Shown: positions 38,923-51,340 of the stretch, one piece after another
Layout: each line of letters starts with the position of its first letter
How positions within the stretch are numbered: position 1 is the first letter of the stretch
Assembly (NCBI GenBank): GCA_020746105.1
Contig: CM036622.1
Span: 40,587,477-40,651,476, forward strand
DNA length: 64,000 nucleotides
Direction: 5' to 3'
Source: Trogon surrucura
Taxonomy: Eukaryota; Chordata; Aves; Trogoniformes; Trogonidae
Program-made: the position numbers and the translations under genes
The notes under the pieces: generated by a model
Seen by the model: only the letters and a program-made list of their open reading frames with translations
What the model was told of the DNA's origin: nothing
Database searches by the model: none

Positions 38923-39733
38923 AGCTGCATGAGGTTCAACAAGTCATAAGTGCAAGGTCCTGCACCTGGGTCAGGCCAATCCCAGGCACAAACATAAACT
39001 GGGCACAGAGTGGGTTGAGAGTAGCCCTGAAGACAAGGATTTGGGGGTGTTGATAGATGAGAAGCTCAACATGAGCCAGCAGTGCGCTCATGCAGCCCAG
39101 AAGGCCAACCGTGTCCCGGGATTTATCACACGTGTAGCCAGCAGGTCAAGAGAGGTGATTCTCCCCCTTTACTCTGCTCTTGTGAGAGCCTACTTTGAAC
39201 ACTGTGTCCAGTTCTGGTGTTCCCACCATAGGACAGATATGGAACAAGTCGGAAGAGGGAATATGGAACAAGCTGGAACAAATTCAGAGGAGGGCCACAA
39301 AGATGATCCAGGGGCTGGAGCACCTCTGCTATGAGGACAGGCTGAGGGAGCTGGCATTGTTCAGCCTGGAGAAGACTCTGGGGGGACCTTACAACTGCCT
39401 TCCATTACCTCAAAAGAACCTACAGGAAGGCTGGAGAGGGACTTTTTACAAGAGTGTCCACTGACAGGATGAGGGGAAATGGATTTAAATTGAAGGAGAA
39501 TAGGTTTAGATTGGATCTTAGGAAGAAATTCTTCAGTATGAGGGTGGCAAGACTCTGGAATAGATTGCCCAGAGGGGCTGTGGATGCCCCTTCCCTGAAG
39601 ATGTTCAAGGCCAGGTTGGATGAGGCCTTGAGCAACCTGGTCTAGTTGAGAGGCGTCCCTGCCCATGACAGGGAGGTTGGATTAGATGATCTCTAAGGTC
39701 CCTTTCAACCTAAGACATTCTATGATTCTATGA
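38923..39733 (+). repeat. CR1 LINE, 5'-truncated copy with intact 3' end
   Basis: About 810 bp. It opens with CTGCATGAGGTTCAACAAG and AGTGCAAGGTCCTGCACCTG, goes through AGCCAGCAGTGCGC and TACTCTGCTCTTGTGAGAGC, and ends with GGTTGGATTAGATGATCTCT, TTTCAACC and ATTCTATGATTCTATGA. These are the hallmarks of the avian CR1 3' region. The plus strand carries the sense of the element, opposite to DNAJC1. The part before about 39645 is the C-terminal end of ORF2 and the rest is the short 3' UTR with terminal octamers. No 5' UTR, ORF1 or endonuclease part is present, as expected for a truncated insertion. Confidence 0.93.
39041..39645 (+). pseudogene. CR1 ORF2 C-terminal remnant, frameshifted
   Basis: The 3' end of the CR1 reverse-transcriptase ORF is readable across three frames. 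39041-39240 gives GVLIDEKLNMSQQCAHAAQK and [21 protein letters not shown] second frame, about 39270-39390, gives [20 protein letters not shown] and [10 protein letters not shown] third frame, 39454-39645, gives DRMRGNGFKLKENRFRLDLR and ARLWNRLPRGAVDAPSL. At least two frameshifts separate these, so the copy is dead. It lies after the reverse-transcriptase catalytic core, so no catalytic residues are present. An internal near-repeat (GATATGGAACAAGTCGGA / AATATGGAACAAGCTGGA, offset 24 bp) sits at 39236-39277. Confidence 0.9.
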
Positions 39734-42700
39734 AGCTAAACCAAAAACTGCTCAACTGTCAGCTGCATAGCTGGAAAAAATGCACATAGTAGACAAGTCA
39801 ATAGGAGGAAAAAGTGTTTTGTGCTAGAATTACTTGCCTGAAATACCAAACTGCAAAAGTCTGTATTTAAGTAGCCCACAGTCTGGACTCAGGCATGCAA
39901 ATATGCAAGTATTCACATGGGAGTTTCTTCATTGCTAACACTTAATTGAACAAGCAGAGCATCCACAGGCCTAGTTACATAACCTTCAGGTATAAGCTAA
40001 AAGTTATGCTATTTTACAATTTTTGCACAATCTCTTACACTATAAACAAGTGTTTTAGCACACTAACAAAACTACCATTTGAAAGAATCAACACTATGTC
40101 AAAAGTTAAATACACTTCTTAAGGTACTCTCTTGGAATTTAAATTTTTGTCTAAAGGGTGATACAAATCACATTCCCAGGGTGGAGGAGAAGAGGAAACA
40201 TTCTTTTCACTATGTAAGTCATTCACTTTTTGGTAGACTTGTTCAATCAGACAATGAAAAACATATTACTGTATTTTATTTTACTCAGCATCATTTTCAC
40301 ATTCTCTAGTATTACCAAGAAGAGCTTTATCACTAGACTACAAATACTAAGGAGAAACAAAGAAGGAATATCTTCACAACACAAATAATCTAAATAGGCA
40401 TTTCCCTTCCATTTTTTTAAATTTAATTCTCGCTGAAAACACACAAAGATTCAAAGCGGATCTTTTCTGTCTATACAAATTCAGACTCCCACCTGCAGAG
40501 TTCACTTCCGCTTTTACAATAAATAGAAAAACTGGTGTAGTACAGTGTAAGTGTATTACTTTATTGCCTTCTATTCCTAATGTAACAATGATTACTAATG
40601 AAGCTAAAAAAAAGCCTCATTGTGGTCCCAAGATAATTCTTCATGAACACATAACATCAGATATTGCCATAGGCAAACAGCGATTAGGTCAAGGGGAAAA
40701 AATAATCAATGTCTACATAGTTTTCACTTACCAACATATACAATTCAAAACCTAAATTGTTCCCCTGAGTGCAATGCAGTTATACAACAAGACTTAGTTA
40801 CTTATAATTTAGTAACTGCTTCTAACACAGTAAAACTGCTCAATTCATCTTGGGTTTTAAATATGCCTGCCAAGGTCTTCAAATAGGTGGCATTACCTTT
40901 ATCAGCCATGGGAAGGCACACAGTGCAGAGGATGAAGTATGCAGAGAGAAATCATGTTTCTATTCACCTGGAGTTTGTCCAATCGCGTGTTAATGTGTGA
41001 AAAGGGAATGACATCAGAATATCTATTTCATTGCAGTGCTGCTGAATAACTACGTAGAATTTTCCACAGCGTGTCCTACCCAAAAGTGACAACTGTATAG
41101 AGAACCAGCTGACTGTATTTCAGGTGTGAACCTTATCCTTGGAAACAACCTCAGTGCAGGCAAGCCTTCATGAGGCCCTTTTCAGCTTCCCCAAATTATA
41201 TATCAAACTCATATAACTCTTATGTTTGAGGTTGGGGTTTTTCTTTATTCAGGAATAATTCAAATGTATATGGCTTCTTTAACAAAATATTTGTGTAGAA
41301 GGGCCAGAAGTTACTACTTCCCTTTAGTAACCATCAGGTATACAAGTTGAAGCAGAATGGTACAGAAAAAGAAACAAAAAGTAAGCTTTGTAAATTCAGA
41401 GTCTTCCATGATTTGAAACTGCAGGCTGTCCAGCAAAAATTTACAAAACAAGCAATTGCAGGTAAATGGACATAAGCTACAGCTGTCTGCAAAACACTGC
41501 GAGAACAATGCCGCTTTCTACCTGTATGTTTTCATGCAAAGTCCACAGAAAACTAATACCCATAAACAGACATGACCGTAGGCCACTAATTAAATATCCA
41601 CAGTCCTCATTCCTTGAGTGACGTCAAGGAACACAGTGAGACCCCTCCCAAGGGTCTCATTCTCATCCAGGGACAGAGAAGCCGCCATTGCTGCCCTACA
41701 ACCCTTCTCTAGGTAATTCTTAGGATGGAAATGTTCTAGCTGTGACCCTCCTTCCAACCTGATTCTGACCCCCACTTTGGTTCAGCATAGGCTGACACCT
41801 CTCCAAGGATCTTGAAGGTCATTCTGACTGTGGAAGCTTATCACCAAAACACATAGAATTCAATGGCTTAAATTTGCTCTAGACTTTGTATCTTGGTTGT
41901 TTGTTTTTTTTTAAAAAAGGTAGTAAGTAAATGAGACTCTTTAGGAAAAAAAAATAAAATTCCCCCTATCTGTATCAATAGCCTTAAACTTCACAATACC
42001 CATCTTGTACGCGCAATCACAAGCATCCTTTTTTCCTCACCCACCTTTTCAGAAAGTAATTTCCCTTTCAAAATAATAATAAAAAAAAAAATCACACCTG
42101 CACGTTATTTCTACACACAATTGCTCAGTAGCACCAGAAGGAAAAGCAACAGCTACATAAAGCAAACATACCCGTATCTAACACGGTTGCTCTGCTAACA
42201 GCGGCAAGAACACAAGACTTGGAAATGAATGAATCTTCAATCATATCCGACTTGATTAAAATACCACTCCCCTATCTGCTTCACCTGGTCCTAATTTAAA
42301 CCCCACCGACTAGATTAGCTCCAAGAAGTACATCCAAGTTTGCACTTGGAAAAACATCCATGAGGGAAATTGAGTCTTGTAGCAAATTCCAGAGGTGGAA
42401 AGGACCTGCTGGCAATCCTGAACAATTTAACTCTAGGAAAGAAAAGCAAGTGTCTCCCTGAAGACCAAGCATTATCTATGAACTTTTACAGTTAACAGAT
42501 GCCAGCTGAGTTTTGGCTTAAATCTCTTGCTGCACATCCTCTGTTCAGTTCAGTCTTTATTCTTACAGAACTTTTTTTCTAAGACACTTGTTTTTTCCAA
42601 GGATGTAAAATCAGTTAATCTCAAATTTGCTGCTTCCCTGCAGATGAATGCTCCAAGTACACCCAGGCAGGGGGAGAGATCTGCTCTGCTGCAAACCAAG

Positions 42701-44477
42701 CCATGTGTCTCACAACATTCCGTTGATTTAACCTGAATAACGGCACAGCAGGGAAATACATGGCAACTAAAAATAATGCTAAAAAGGTGTTTTAATGCTT
42801 TTTTATGTTGCTAAGTTTTAAAGCAATTCATGAAATGAAAATGAATACAAACCAGCACAATGTATTCCTGTGAGCTTCTGATAACTGGCACAGTCCCTTC
42901 ACTGGCATGTTTGTTTCCAGGGGAGTGTGTCAAATGAAAGAAGACTCTGTTTTCAGCGTAGCGTGCCAAATGAATGAAAATTCTGCTGCCTCATGCTTGA
43001 GAAACCAAAAAAAAAAATATCGTTCTCGTCAGCACATGTGCACAATTACATGGGCTTAGGCTTTCTTGACCAATTTGAACAACAGTATTTATATGCATTC
43101 TTTTTTTCTTCTGTTGAAGCTATTTTAGCCTTTTTTTTTATTTAGATTTTCAGAGACTGATTACTCACAAAGAAACTACATTACCCAACAGAACGCTGTC
43201 ATGTATAAGCATGATTTAACATAGCTTTGTCTCCGAGATGCAGAGAACACTCATCAACTCTCAATATTTTTAAAATTACTCTTCGAATTCAAAATGGAGA
43301 AAAGCTATCAAACAACAACTGAGGGATAATACTGGCTAATTCAAAATCCAGCCTACTCTTACATTTTTTTTCTGTTTCATTTTTCATTCTAGTGGTTCAA
43401 AAGGAAGGAATGAGTAGGTATCCTTTATTTATTTCACATGCTTTTCCAGGAACATAATTACATGTTTATTTTGATTCCATTTTGTCTATTATATTTATTA
43501 TTTATATAATTTGCTATATATATTTTTACAACATAGGTAGTTGTATATATTTATATGTGCCCATGTGTATTCCCTTATAGGTTAAATAAAGTTGCTTCTA
43601 GGGAGTTTTCTTGAAAATCTTCCTATTGCAGAGACTTCCAGTCTACAGTTCTCATAAAAATATTACTATGAAATTCCTGATCCTGCAACATATTCACAGA
43701 AAATAAATTGTTACAAAGAAGGACCACTGCTTTTACAGTCCAGATTGGCAGAAAAAGCAAAATGTGATGTCTCCCACAGGGCATTTCTTGCTCAATGCCT
43801 CTGCCCCAAGACTTACAAGAGAGGTGACACTGTACCCAAAGACAGCTGAACGCAGCCCACACTCACCACTGTGGAGCATCAGCACAAAAGACAGTGAAGA
43901 TTTAGGGATTCTAGATCTGAAAAGTTCCAAGCCTTCCTACAGCATAATGCCCAAAAGATGCTGCTATTTGATTGTTTGCATAGTTTCCTTGCTATATTTC
44001 TGCTTTAGTATGCTTCCAACTTCTTTCCAGGGGGCAAGCAATTAAAGGAAATCAGAGAACCGGCAAGACTGCATCCGTATCAGGCCTCCACCTCCTCCAC
44101 CTTCTTGCGTATCCTGTTTTCATTACACACTTCCACCAGAACTGACATTACTGGCCCATATGCTCCGACACACCTAGCTTGTCTTTTCAGATAACCGTTT
44201 CCCAGATCTCAATTTAAGCGTAATTTTTTTGAGGAAGATTACTAATGACCACAGGTTTCAGTCTTAAAGAAAACCAAAGATCAAAATAAATAAAAAATAA
44301 CCCCCCAAAACCCTTGGTCTACTAATTACTGAATTCCTGGGTCACCTGAACAGTTGCTGTCACTTTTGCAACTACATCTTTAATTGACTTGTAAGCTCTA
44401 AAACTCTTCAAATTTTTGAAAGGCGTTTGTTATCCACCCTTCCAACTTTCCACAAAATGAGGAATGGGCATGTAAGA

Positions 44478-44495
44478 TACATGATATATCATGTA
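44478..44495. other. 18-bp perfect palindrome
   Basis: TACATGATATATCATGTA reads identically on both strands with no spacer. It lies in intron 1 in AT-rich DNA, with no gene or repeat boundary nearby that I can recognise. Confidence 0.6.
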
Positions 44496-45329
44496 AGGCT
44501 GAGAAGAAAATATTATAAAGCAACACAGGAAACCAAAAGAGAACAATTATCCCAAACACCGAAGTTTTCAAAAATCTACCCATTATCTTACGCTTCAACA
44601 CAACATTTACATGGTGAATAAACCCCACAGGCATCAACTTTCAGAATAAACATTAACTATTTATCAGCAACTTCCTCAGCTCTATCAGCACTGAAGGGCA
44701 CCAATTTATATGACCATACACGCTCACACATCCATCACCTATATTTTCATACACACACAGATATAAAATCATGTGTAAACAAGTCAAGCAGTCCTTAATG
44801 CACATACAATGCTCTAATTTATATTTGCAATTGCTGCTCAATTTCACAAAATATTTTAAGAACACAGTTAAACAAAAGCTGTTACATTAGCTTGGAATGA
44901 ACAAACAGGGATCATTCTCCTTCACTTAAGTAATGGTCTTAATGCAGAGGGGGTTTTTTAAACAAATGAGAAAATATGGATATCGTGAAGCTTCTATTGC
45001 AGGTGCAAAATAAACTGGAAAGAAAATAAATCATGCCTTGAATAGTTAAAGGATCTAACTGTCAAAACCAAAAAGGTATATCAAAAAGGATGTTATGAGG
45101 TATGTCCCAGGTCCATGAATACCCAATATTCTAACCAGCAAGCTGAATTACAGAACCACTACTAAATTGGCAGTTAACACTAACCTGGGAAAACCTACAA
45201 AGATGCTGTCAAAGAGAATTAGAATTTTAAAAAATCCAGGCAATTTGGAGAATTGCTCTATAAAAAAAAAAGACATTATTTCCTAAGTGAAAGACTAATT
45301 GTCTACGACTGGACAGAATTCATCAACTG

Positions 45330-45540
45330 TGCAAATACAGGGTGGAAAAAAAGCAGTTAGGCAGAAACGATCGGTGAGTCACAAACCGAGCATGAGCTGG
45401 TGCCACGATGTTGCCATTCTGTGCAACACGGCCCACCCTGACGCGAGCAGCAATGAGCAATAGTGCCATCTCACACAGCCATCGTAATACCCGCTGATCA
45501 GCAGACTGCTGCATCCACTTCAAACAGCACAGCTACAGAA
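45330..45540. other. Unidentified CpG-containing block in intron 1
   Basis: Within AT-rich intron, about 200 bp starting near ACAGGGTGGAAAAAAAGC is richer in GC and has about nine CpGs. It is open for 66 codons on the minus strand (45323-45523). The sharp change in composition suggests an inserted element such as a DNA-transposon fragment, but I found no matching inverted terminal repeat and could not name a family. Confidence 0.3.
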
Positions 45541-48500
45541 AGCTATAAGCCTGTTAGGAAGATAAGGAAAAAAAATACCTGAATAATAAGAGGTCTAGGA
45601 AAAACAGTGAGTTGTTCAGAGAAACTGAATGAGTGAGAATGACTTAAGCCTAAAGGGGAGGCAGCTGACACAAAAAAATTAGCATCCTCAAACAGGTAAA
45701 AGGTAGCTGTAAAGAAAAATGGAATAATTGCCTTGTCTGATCTATCAGGGCTAAGCAGTAACAGTCAGATAACATCACAGGAACATTCAAGTTAGGTACC
45801 AGGAAAACTTCCTAGAAGCATCAGCAGCACATCACTGAAACTGGCTGCTGAAGTCTCCTTTATGGGCAGCTCTTGCAAACATTTATCAGGCGTGACACAG
45901 ATTTAACTGGTTCTGTCACAGCAGGGCACAGTAGGTCACTAACAGTCCTATATTTTAGAATTTAAATATCCCTTTGATGATCTATTTAATAATTACTCTG
46001 AAAATATTCCAACTGGATTTACTGCATCTGTTTACATAGTTTAAAAGGTCCTGGCTGAGAGATGGCATTCTTGTCACACTGAATACGACAGATGCTTGTG
46101 CCAGAAGAGAAAGAGTCAATGAGATTTTCACAAAAACTAAAAGGCCTTTCAAAGGAGTGGCAAGTATCAAAAGGTGGGAGGAAACACTTCTTTGCTATGA
46201 ATTTGAAGTCCCATGGGGCCCTGGCTCCGTAAGTTGGACCACTGGGCATTAGGCTTTTTTTTTTCCTGTTACACAGCAGTTACTCTGAACTACTAAGAAA
46301 GTCATCCTGTAGTGGATGATCACTAGTAAGTCATCCAGATAATTTGAGTTTAGAATACTTTCTTCATCCATTACCAGTTTTAGCCTTGAATGGTAATGTG
46401 GAATATCAGCAAAGTTGCTGACAAAAATAAGGACGAAACTGAACAAAAATGCAAGCAGGAATTTCTACAAATATCATTAAAACTTTTTTAAATTAAACTG
46501 TTCCTTTACAAGTGTTCTGGATTTGGTTTATTATAAATACATACTTAATTCCTGCAATAACAACACCTAGATAAAGATAGGGTAGAGCCACTGTAGTAAC
46601 CCAAGTCCAGGCACAGCAGTTACAATTTCTTCCTTTAAGACAGAAAGCAGAAGCAGCTCTCTCAAAATCACATATATATCTTATGCATTTACAATATATC
46701 TATAGATCTTCATAATTTAATATATTTTATACTTCCTCATACCCTTCTTTTCCCATTATTTACCCAGCTTCTATGCCATACTATAATATTTCTGAAGGAC
46801 TCACTTTGCAGAAGCAATGTTATTTTTCTTAGTTTAAGGATGCCTAAAAATAGCCCCGTTCACTGAATTTAAGCTTTGAGATTTAGGTGTACCTCGGTTT
46901 GCAGTTTTTCATTTGTTTGTCCTTCTAGAGCCTGGAAGAAGATATGAAGCATTTACTGAGACCAAGAAGTTTTTCATCTCACTGCTACAAAATCCACATT
47001 GTTCAATACCTTTCTCCAGAAAATAACTGCAGTCAGAAGAAAGGCATAAAAAAAAAAGACATCATGTGTGCAGTGGTTATGCTTTCCATAAACAAAATCC
47101 TATTAGTGGAACACTACTCTTCGCCTCTCATCAAGGAGAAATTGTTCCACCATTTATTTTTGGCATATAGAACAAAAAATGTCTACAAATCTCAAGATCT
47201 CAAAAAAAACCCCACCTAACTTAAGTAATTGGGGGGGGGAGAAATATTTTTTAATTTCGAACTGCACTGATCAGAAATGGAGAAATGCTGCATATTTTTA
47301 AGCAAAGATGCTTCACTACAGACTACATCAGGTTAACTTTGAGATTATAAAGGATACAAATACCTCTGAAAGCTCTAAAATACATTTACAAACCTGTATT
47401 AATTTATTCCAAATGCATTTCTCTAAGTGTTTTTTCAAATCAATTGCTTTAAATAGCTAGGTTTATAAAGAATTACCAGCAGCATTTATCAAATTCCTTC
47501 CTTCTTTATTTAGAACCTTTCTACTGAACTAGTTAGGATTTAGCCCTACCCGTCATGTAGGAGAGTCGCATAATGATCCCTTTATACTCATTAACTACCA
47601 TTTTAATGAGCTATTACTACCTCGGGATTCAGAAGACCTCAGGGAGGTTGTAACATGCCACTACCTATATAGTAATTCACTGCTGAGTTAGTACATAGCC
47701 TCCTTGAAAGAATATAGGAATGCCCTCCATCGCTCTCTAGTACAGATGCCAGCATCAGCAAAATTTGTGTGTAAAACACATCCCAGCCTGAAACTTAACA
47801 AAAATCTCAGTTAAACTCCAATACCCTTCACAGATTGCCTATTACTATGGCCCACCACTTGGCTAAAAGTTATCACGCTCCTAACAAAGTGAGCTGAAAG
47901 CAGGAACACTGTCCGACTGTCTCAGCTCACAGCTTGACAGCATAAAACATAGCAAATCTGATAAATGGCCAGGGCAGAAGGCAGGGGACACTAACATCCC
48001 AAAATATTACTTGCAAAACCTGCCAGAGGTTGTATGAGCCACAAATTAGCCAGCACATGCTCAGAGGTATCTGGATAAAGAAATCAAGTTTAGCATTAGG
48101 GCCCATCAATTAAAATTCACACAGAAAAGTAATTTATAAGCAACCAAAAGCTAAATAAAGTTAAAAAATCATGCCCATCTTAAAGAAGTTGCAAATATGC
48201 ACTTACTTGCGATGAAATTGACTTGGAGACAGCCCTTCTCATTCACCAGTGATTTTGTGTGGAAAAGTGGTATTATGGTCACTGAAAATGCTTATCTGAC
48301 ATTATTTCTAGTGGAGTGAGCCAAATAATCCTTAAGGAAGATAATTACCTCTCAAGATTTATGGCAGCTGTGGGTAGATACTATTACACACAGTGGCACA
48401 CCATTCCCTGAATTGCCCTCTATGTTTTTCAAATCAAAACATTTGAACCACAGAGGCCCAAATGAGAGGCAGAAAGATCACTTCCCTGCTTTTCATAAAG

Positions 48501-50540
48501 CCATTCCTGGGAAGTAGTTACTGTTCCTCTCTTCCAGTACTACCTTGGAGGCATCGTTTGCATCAGGCAAGGAGAGGAATAATTCACACTGATCCATAAA
48601 CTGCCTCCCTCTTGGCCTGCAAAAGTCAGAAAAAGAGCATAAGACAGAGAATTGGGAGACCCTCACAACAGGGCATTCTCCTGCAGAAGAAGCCCAGGGA
48701 ACAGCTGGCAGAGCCAGCACATGCCGATCTTCTGCTTTCCCAGCAATATCCACAGCAAGGCTGCAGCTGAACCAGATGCTCTGGAAACCCAGGAAAGCCT
48801 AGAAAAGACAGAGGGTAGGTCTGCACAAGGAGGAAAAGCTGGGAAGATGAGCGTGAAGTAAACACTTCTCCCCATTTACTTTGAGCATTCTTCAGTTAGG
48901 TGAGTGTCACACGCAACCACATCACTATCCAACACGTGTACACGCCTGCTTCTCTCTTTAATACAGACATAAAAATAATTCAGCAAAACAGAACCTTTTT
49001 TGCTAGGAAGCTAAATAGCCCGTCACCACCATCAGAAGGCTGAGAGAAGTAAAATAATAGCTCTTACCCAATATTCCCCCTGAAGTCACACGTGAAACAG
49101 ATTGGGAAATGCTCCCTGCTTCTGAGAGAAAAGTCAGTCAAGGGGCAAATGTAAGGTCAGTTTTTCAGCCACCGATATTAAAAGGCAGCAGCTGTATAGA
49201 GCATTATTCGCCTCCTGTCATCTCTCATCCACCCAGAGAGACCTACTCTCAGGTCACAACAGCAAAGTCAGAACTGGGCAGCTAGCAATAAGAGATCTCT
49301 TGCTTGCTTCCCGTCTCCCCATTTTTACTTCCCCACCATCACAAGCAGAAGTAACAGATAAGAAGAATTTTATTCTCACACCTGTATTTTAAGGATGGCC
49401 CCTCAGTTTGGAAGCAACAGTACAAAGAGAAATAGCCAACTGCAGGAACTACAAAGTTGGGTGAGCAGAGCCAGTAACAAGACAAACACTGCAAAAGGAG
49501 AAAAGTCCAAAATAAAGGAGGAAAGTATGCCTCTCTCTGCGCCTGTGAAAAAGAAGAATCAGCAGTTGAGTGAGCAGCAATAAAAACTTGGCACAGGTTA
49601 CATCCCATTAACTATGCTACCAGAAATCTGTTTCAGCCAACTGACTGCAGAAGAGAGCAGCTATTACCAATTCATTTACTTGCCTCTCAACATGGGATTA
49701 CAGGATTATCAGCATCAAAGATAACAGTGAATATCGGAAGATAAAACTGGGGTCCTACTGCCTCAAGTTGAAACACTGACAAATGTAGAATATTTCAAAC
49801 GCAAAAGCTACGGGGAAAGTTTTGTGACTGTGGGACTTCAATGAAGCAAAGATAAATCCCAACGTGGGTTCTCCCTCAAGTTTTCAAGTTAGAAAGTCAA
49901 GATGAAAAGGAAGATCTACAGACAAGCAAGAGCATATTTAGTAGGTAACTTTGGACACAGGTGGAGAGGAAAGGGCTGAAACTGCAAGGTGGCAAACTAC
50001 TACATGGAAATAAAGCATTCTGTTACTGACAATCCCACAAGTAGTAATAATAGCCCAAAGCTGCACTTCCCTCCGTCTCATAACCCCAGCCACGGAATCA
50101 AATCCAAGAAATGAAAGAGAATTCCATCAGATACAATTTCTTCCTCTCATAGCTTGCCTTTTTTAAACAAAACAGTGGTGGCAGAAATACTGCAAAACTA
50201 TTTCTGAAAGAAAAAAAACAACACCAAAACCCCACAAAAAACTCCAAAATTAAAACCCAGTCACAATAAGTACTGCTGGACAAAATAAAAGAAATATTTA
50301 CTGCAGGGTGAAGAAACTTGAGGAAGCAGGAAGAATGGAAGAAGGAAACTAAAATTAGTCTGTTTCCTCATCTAGCTCTCCTTTTCCAATTAGTCCACAC
50401 AAACCCCCAGCCAACTTTAGGCAGATGCCAGCAGTGGAAGCTTTATACCCTGTGGCAATGTCAACAAAGAGCACACTGTTGGCAAACAGACCAAAAGGAT
50501 AAAAATTTTTGGTCAAGTTCTATTTTTGTTCTTTACATTC

Positions 50541-50554
50541 AGAGAGAGAGAGAG
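50541..50554 (+). repeat. (AG)7 microsatellite
   Basis: Seven AG units, AGAGAGAGAGAGAG, followed by GATGG and then a T-rich tract. Short, but the clearest dinucleotide repeat in the window. Confidence 0.8.
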
Positions 50555-51007
50555 GATGGCACCTTTTTTCTTTTTTTTTTTTGTTTGTTTTAAAGTAACG
50601 AGCTATTGTTTAAAAAATAAGATTGTTAAGAGGTAAGATTTGAGTTTAATTAAATCTATAATATAAACTTAGAGTTTAAAAATTAAGGGAATACAGAAAA
50701 ATAAGTAGATGCTACACACAACAAGTATTCTGAACAGGTAAAGGAGATTTGGGAACTACAATCTGTTGTTACTTCTGCAACTGGCTTTATGCAACATACA
50801 GAAGATGACTGCTTACTCAGTGAGCATCTATTCAGTATTTTTCTCCACACTTTTGTTAATGTGTGGCCTCATCTGCTTCTAGCTGTGTGCTGCTCAAACA
50901 CGTTTGGAAGCCGTGGTTATTTGTTTTGAAACCCATCACAGCAGTGTCGGAGTTCATCAATATCATCATTCACTGCTGTAACACCTTAGGAGACAAGAAT
51001 GCATTAG

Positions 51008-51340
51008 TTTCCTGTTTTTACAGATTGCAAAAAGAGGCACAGATTAAGGTAAAATCTGTAGTAATCTCAGGTGCTAATTTTATCCCAGATTTGATTTTTC
51101 CAAGTGCTCAGTATCAAACAACATTCCATACATTCAGGACACAGACTTTAATCGACTTCAGCTGCAGCTGCAAACCCTCAGCATTTCTGCATATTAAGCC
51201 CCTAGTATCTCAAATTATGCAACCAGAATTGCCGAGCACTCAAATCAATTAGTCACCACTTGGGAAAAGTTTCATTTAAACGACTTGCCTAGCATCACAT
51301 AGGAATTCTGTAGCAGAGAGAGGAACAGAATCCAATCCTC
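51008..51340. repeat. MIR/CORE-SINE-like relic, possibly split by an insertion
   Basis: Two segments resemble the antisense of MIR-type SINEs. 51008-51048 contains TTTTTACAGATTGC and AGAGGCACAGATTAAG, compared with the MIR consensus TTTTACAGATGAGGAAACTGAGGCACAGAG. 51278-51340 contains GACTTGCCTAGCATCACATA and GTAGCAGAGAGAGGAACAGA, compared with GACTTGCCCAAGGTCACACAG and GGCAGAGC.GGGA. They are in the expected order and orientation but about 230 bp apart where the consensus would be nearly contiguous. The similarity is visible but old and degenerate. Confidence 0.4.

Noticed and set aside
41580-41830. GC-richer stretch with CCTTCCAACCT, considered as another CR1 3' end
   Set aside because: Lacks the GATGATCTC core and terminal octamers of CR1.
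50863-51252. 129-codon open frame on the plus strand
   Set aside because: It runs through the MIR-like relic and unrelated intron. No domain.
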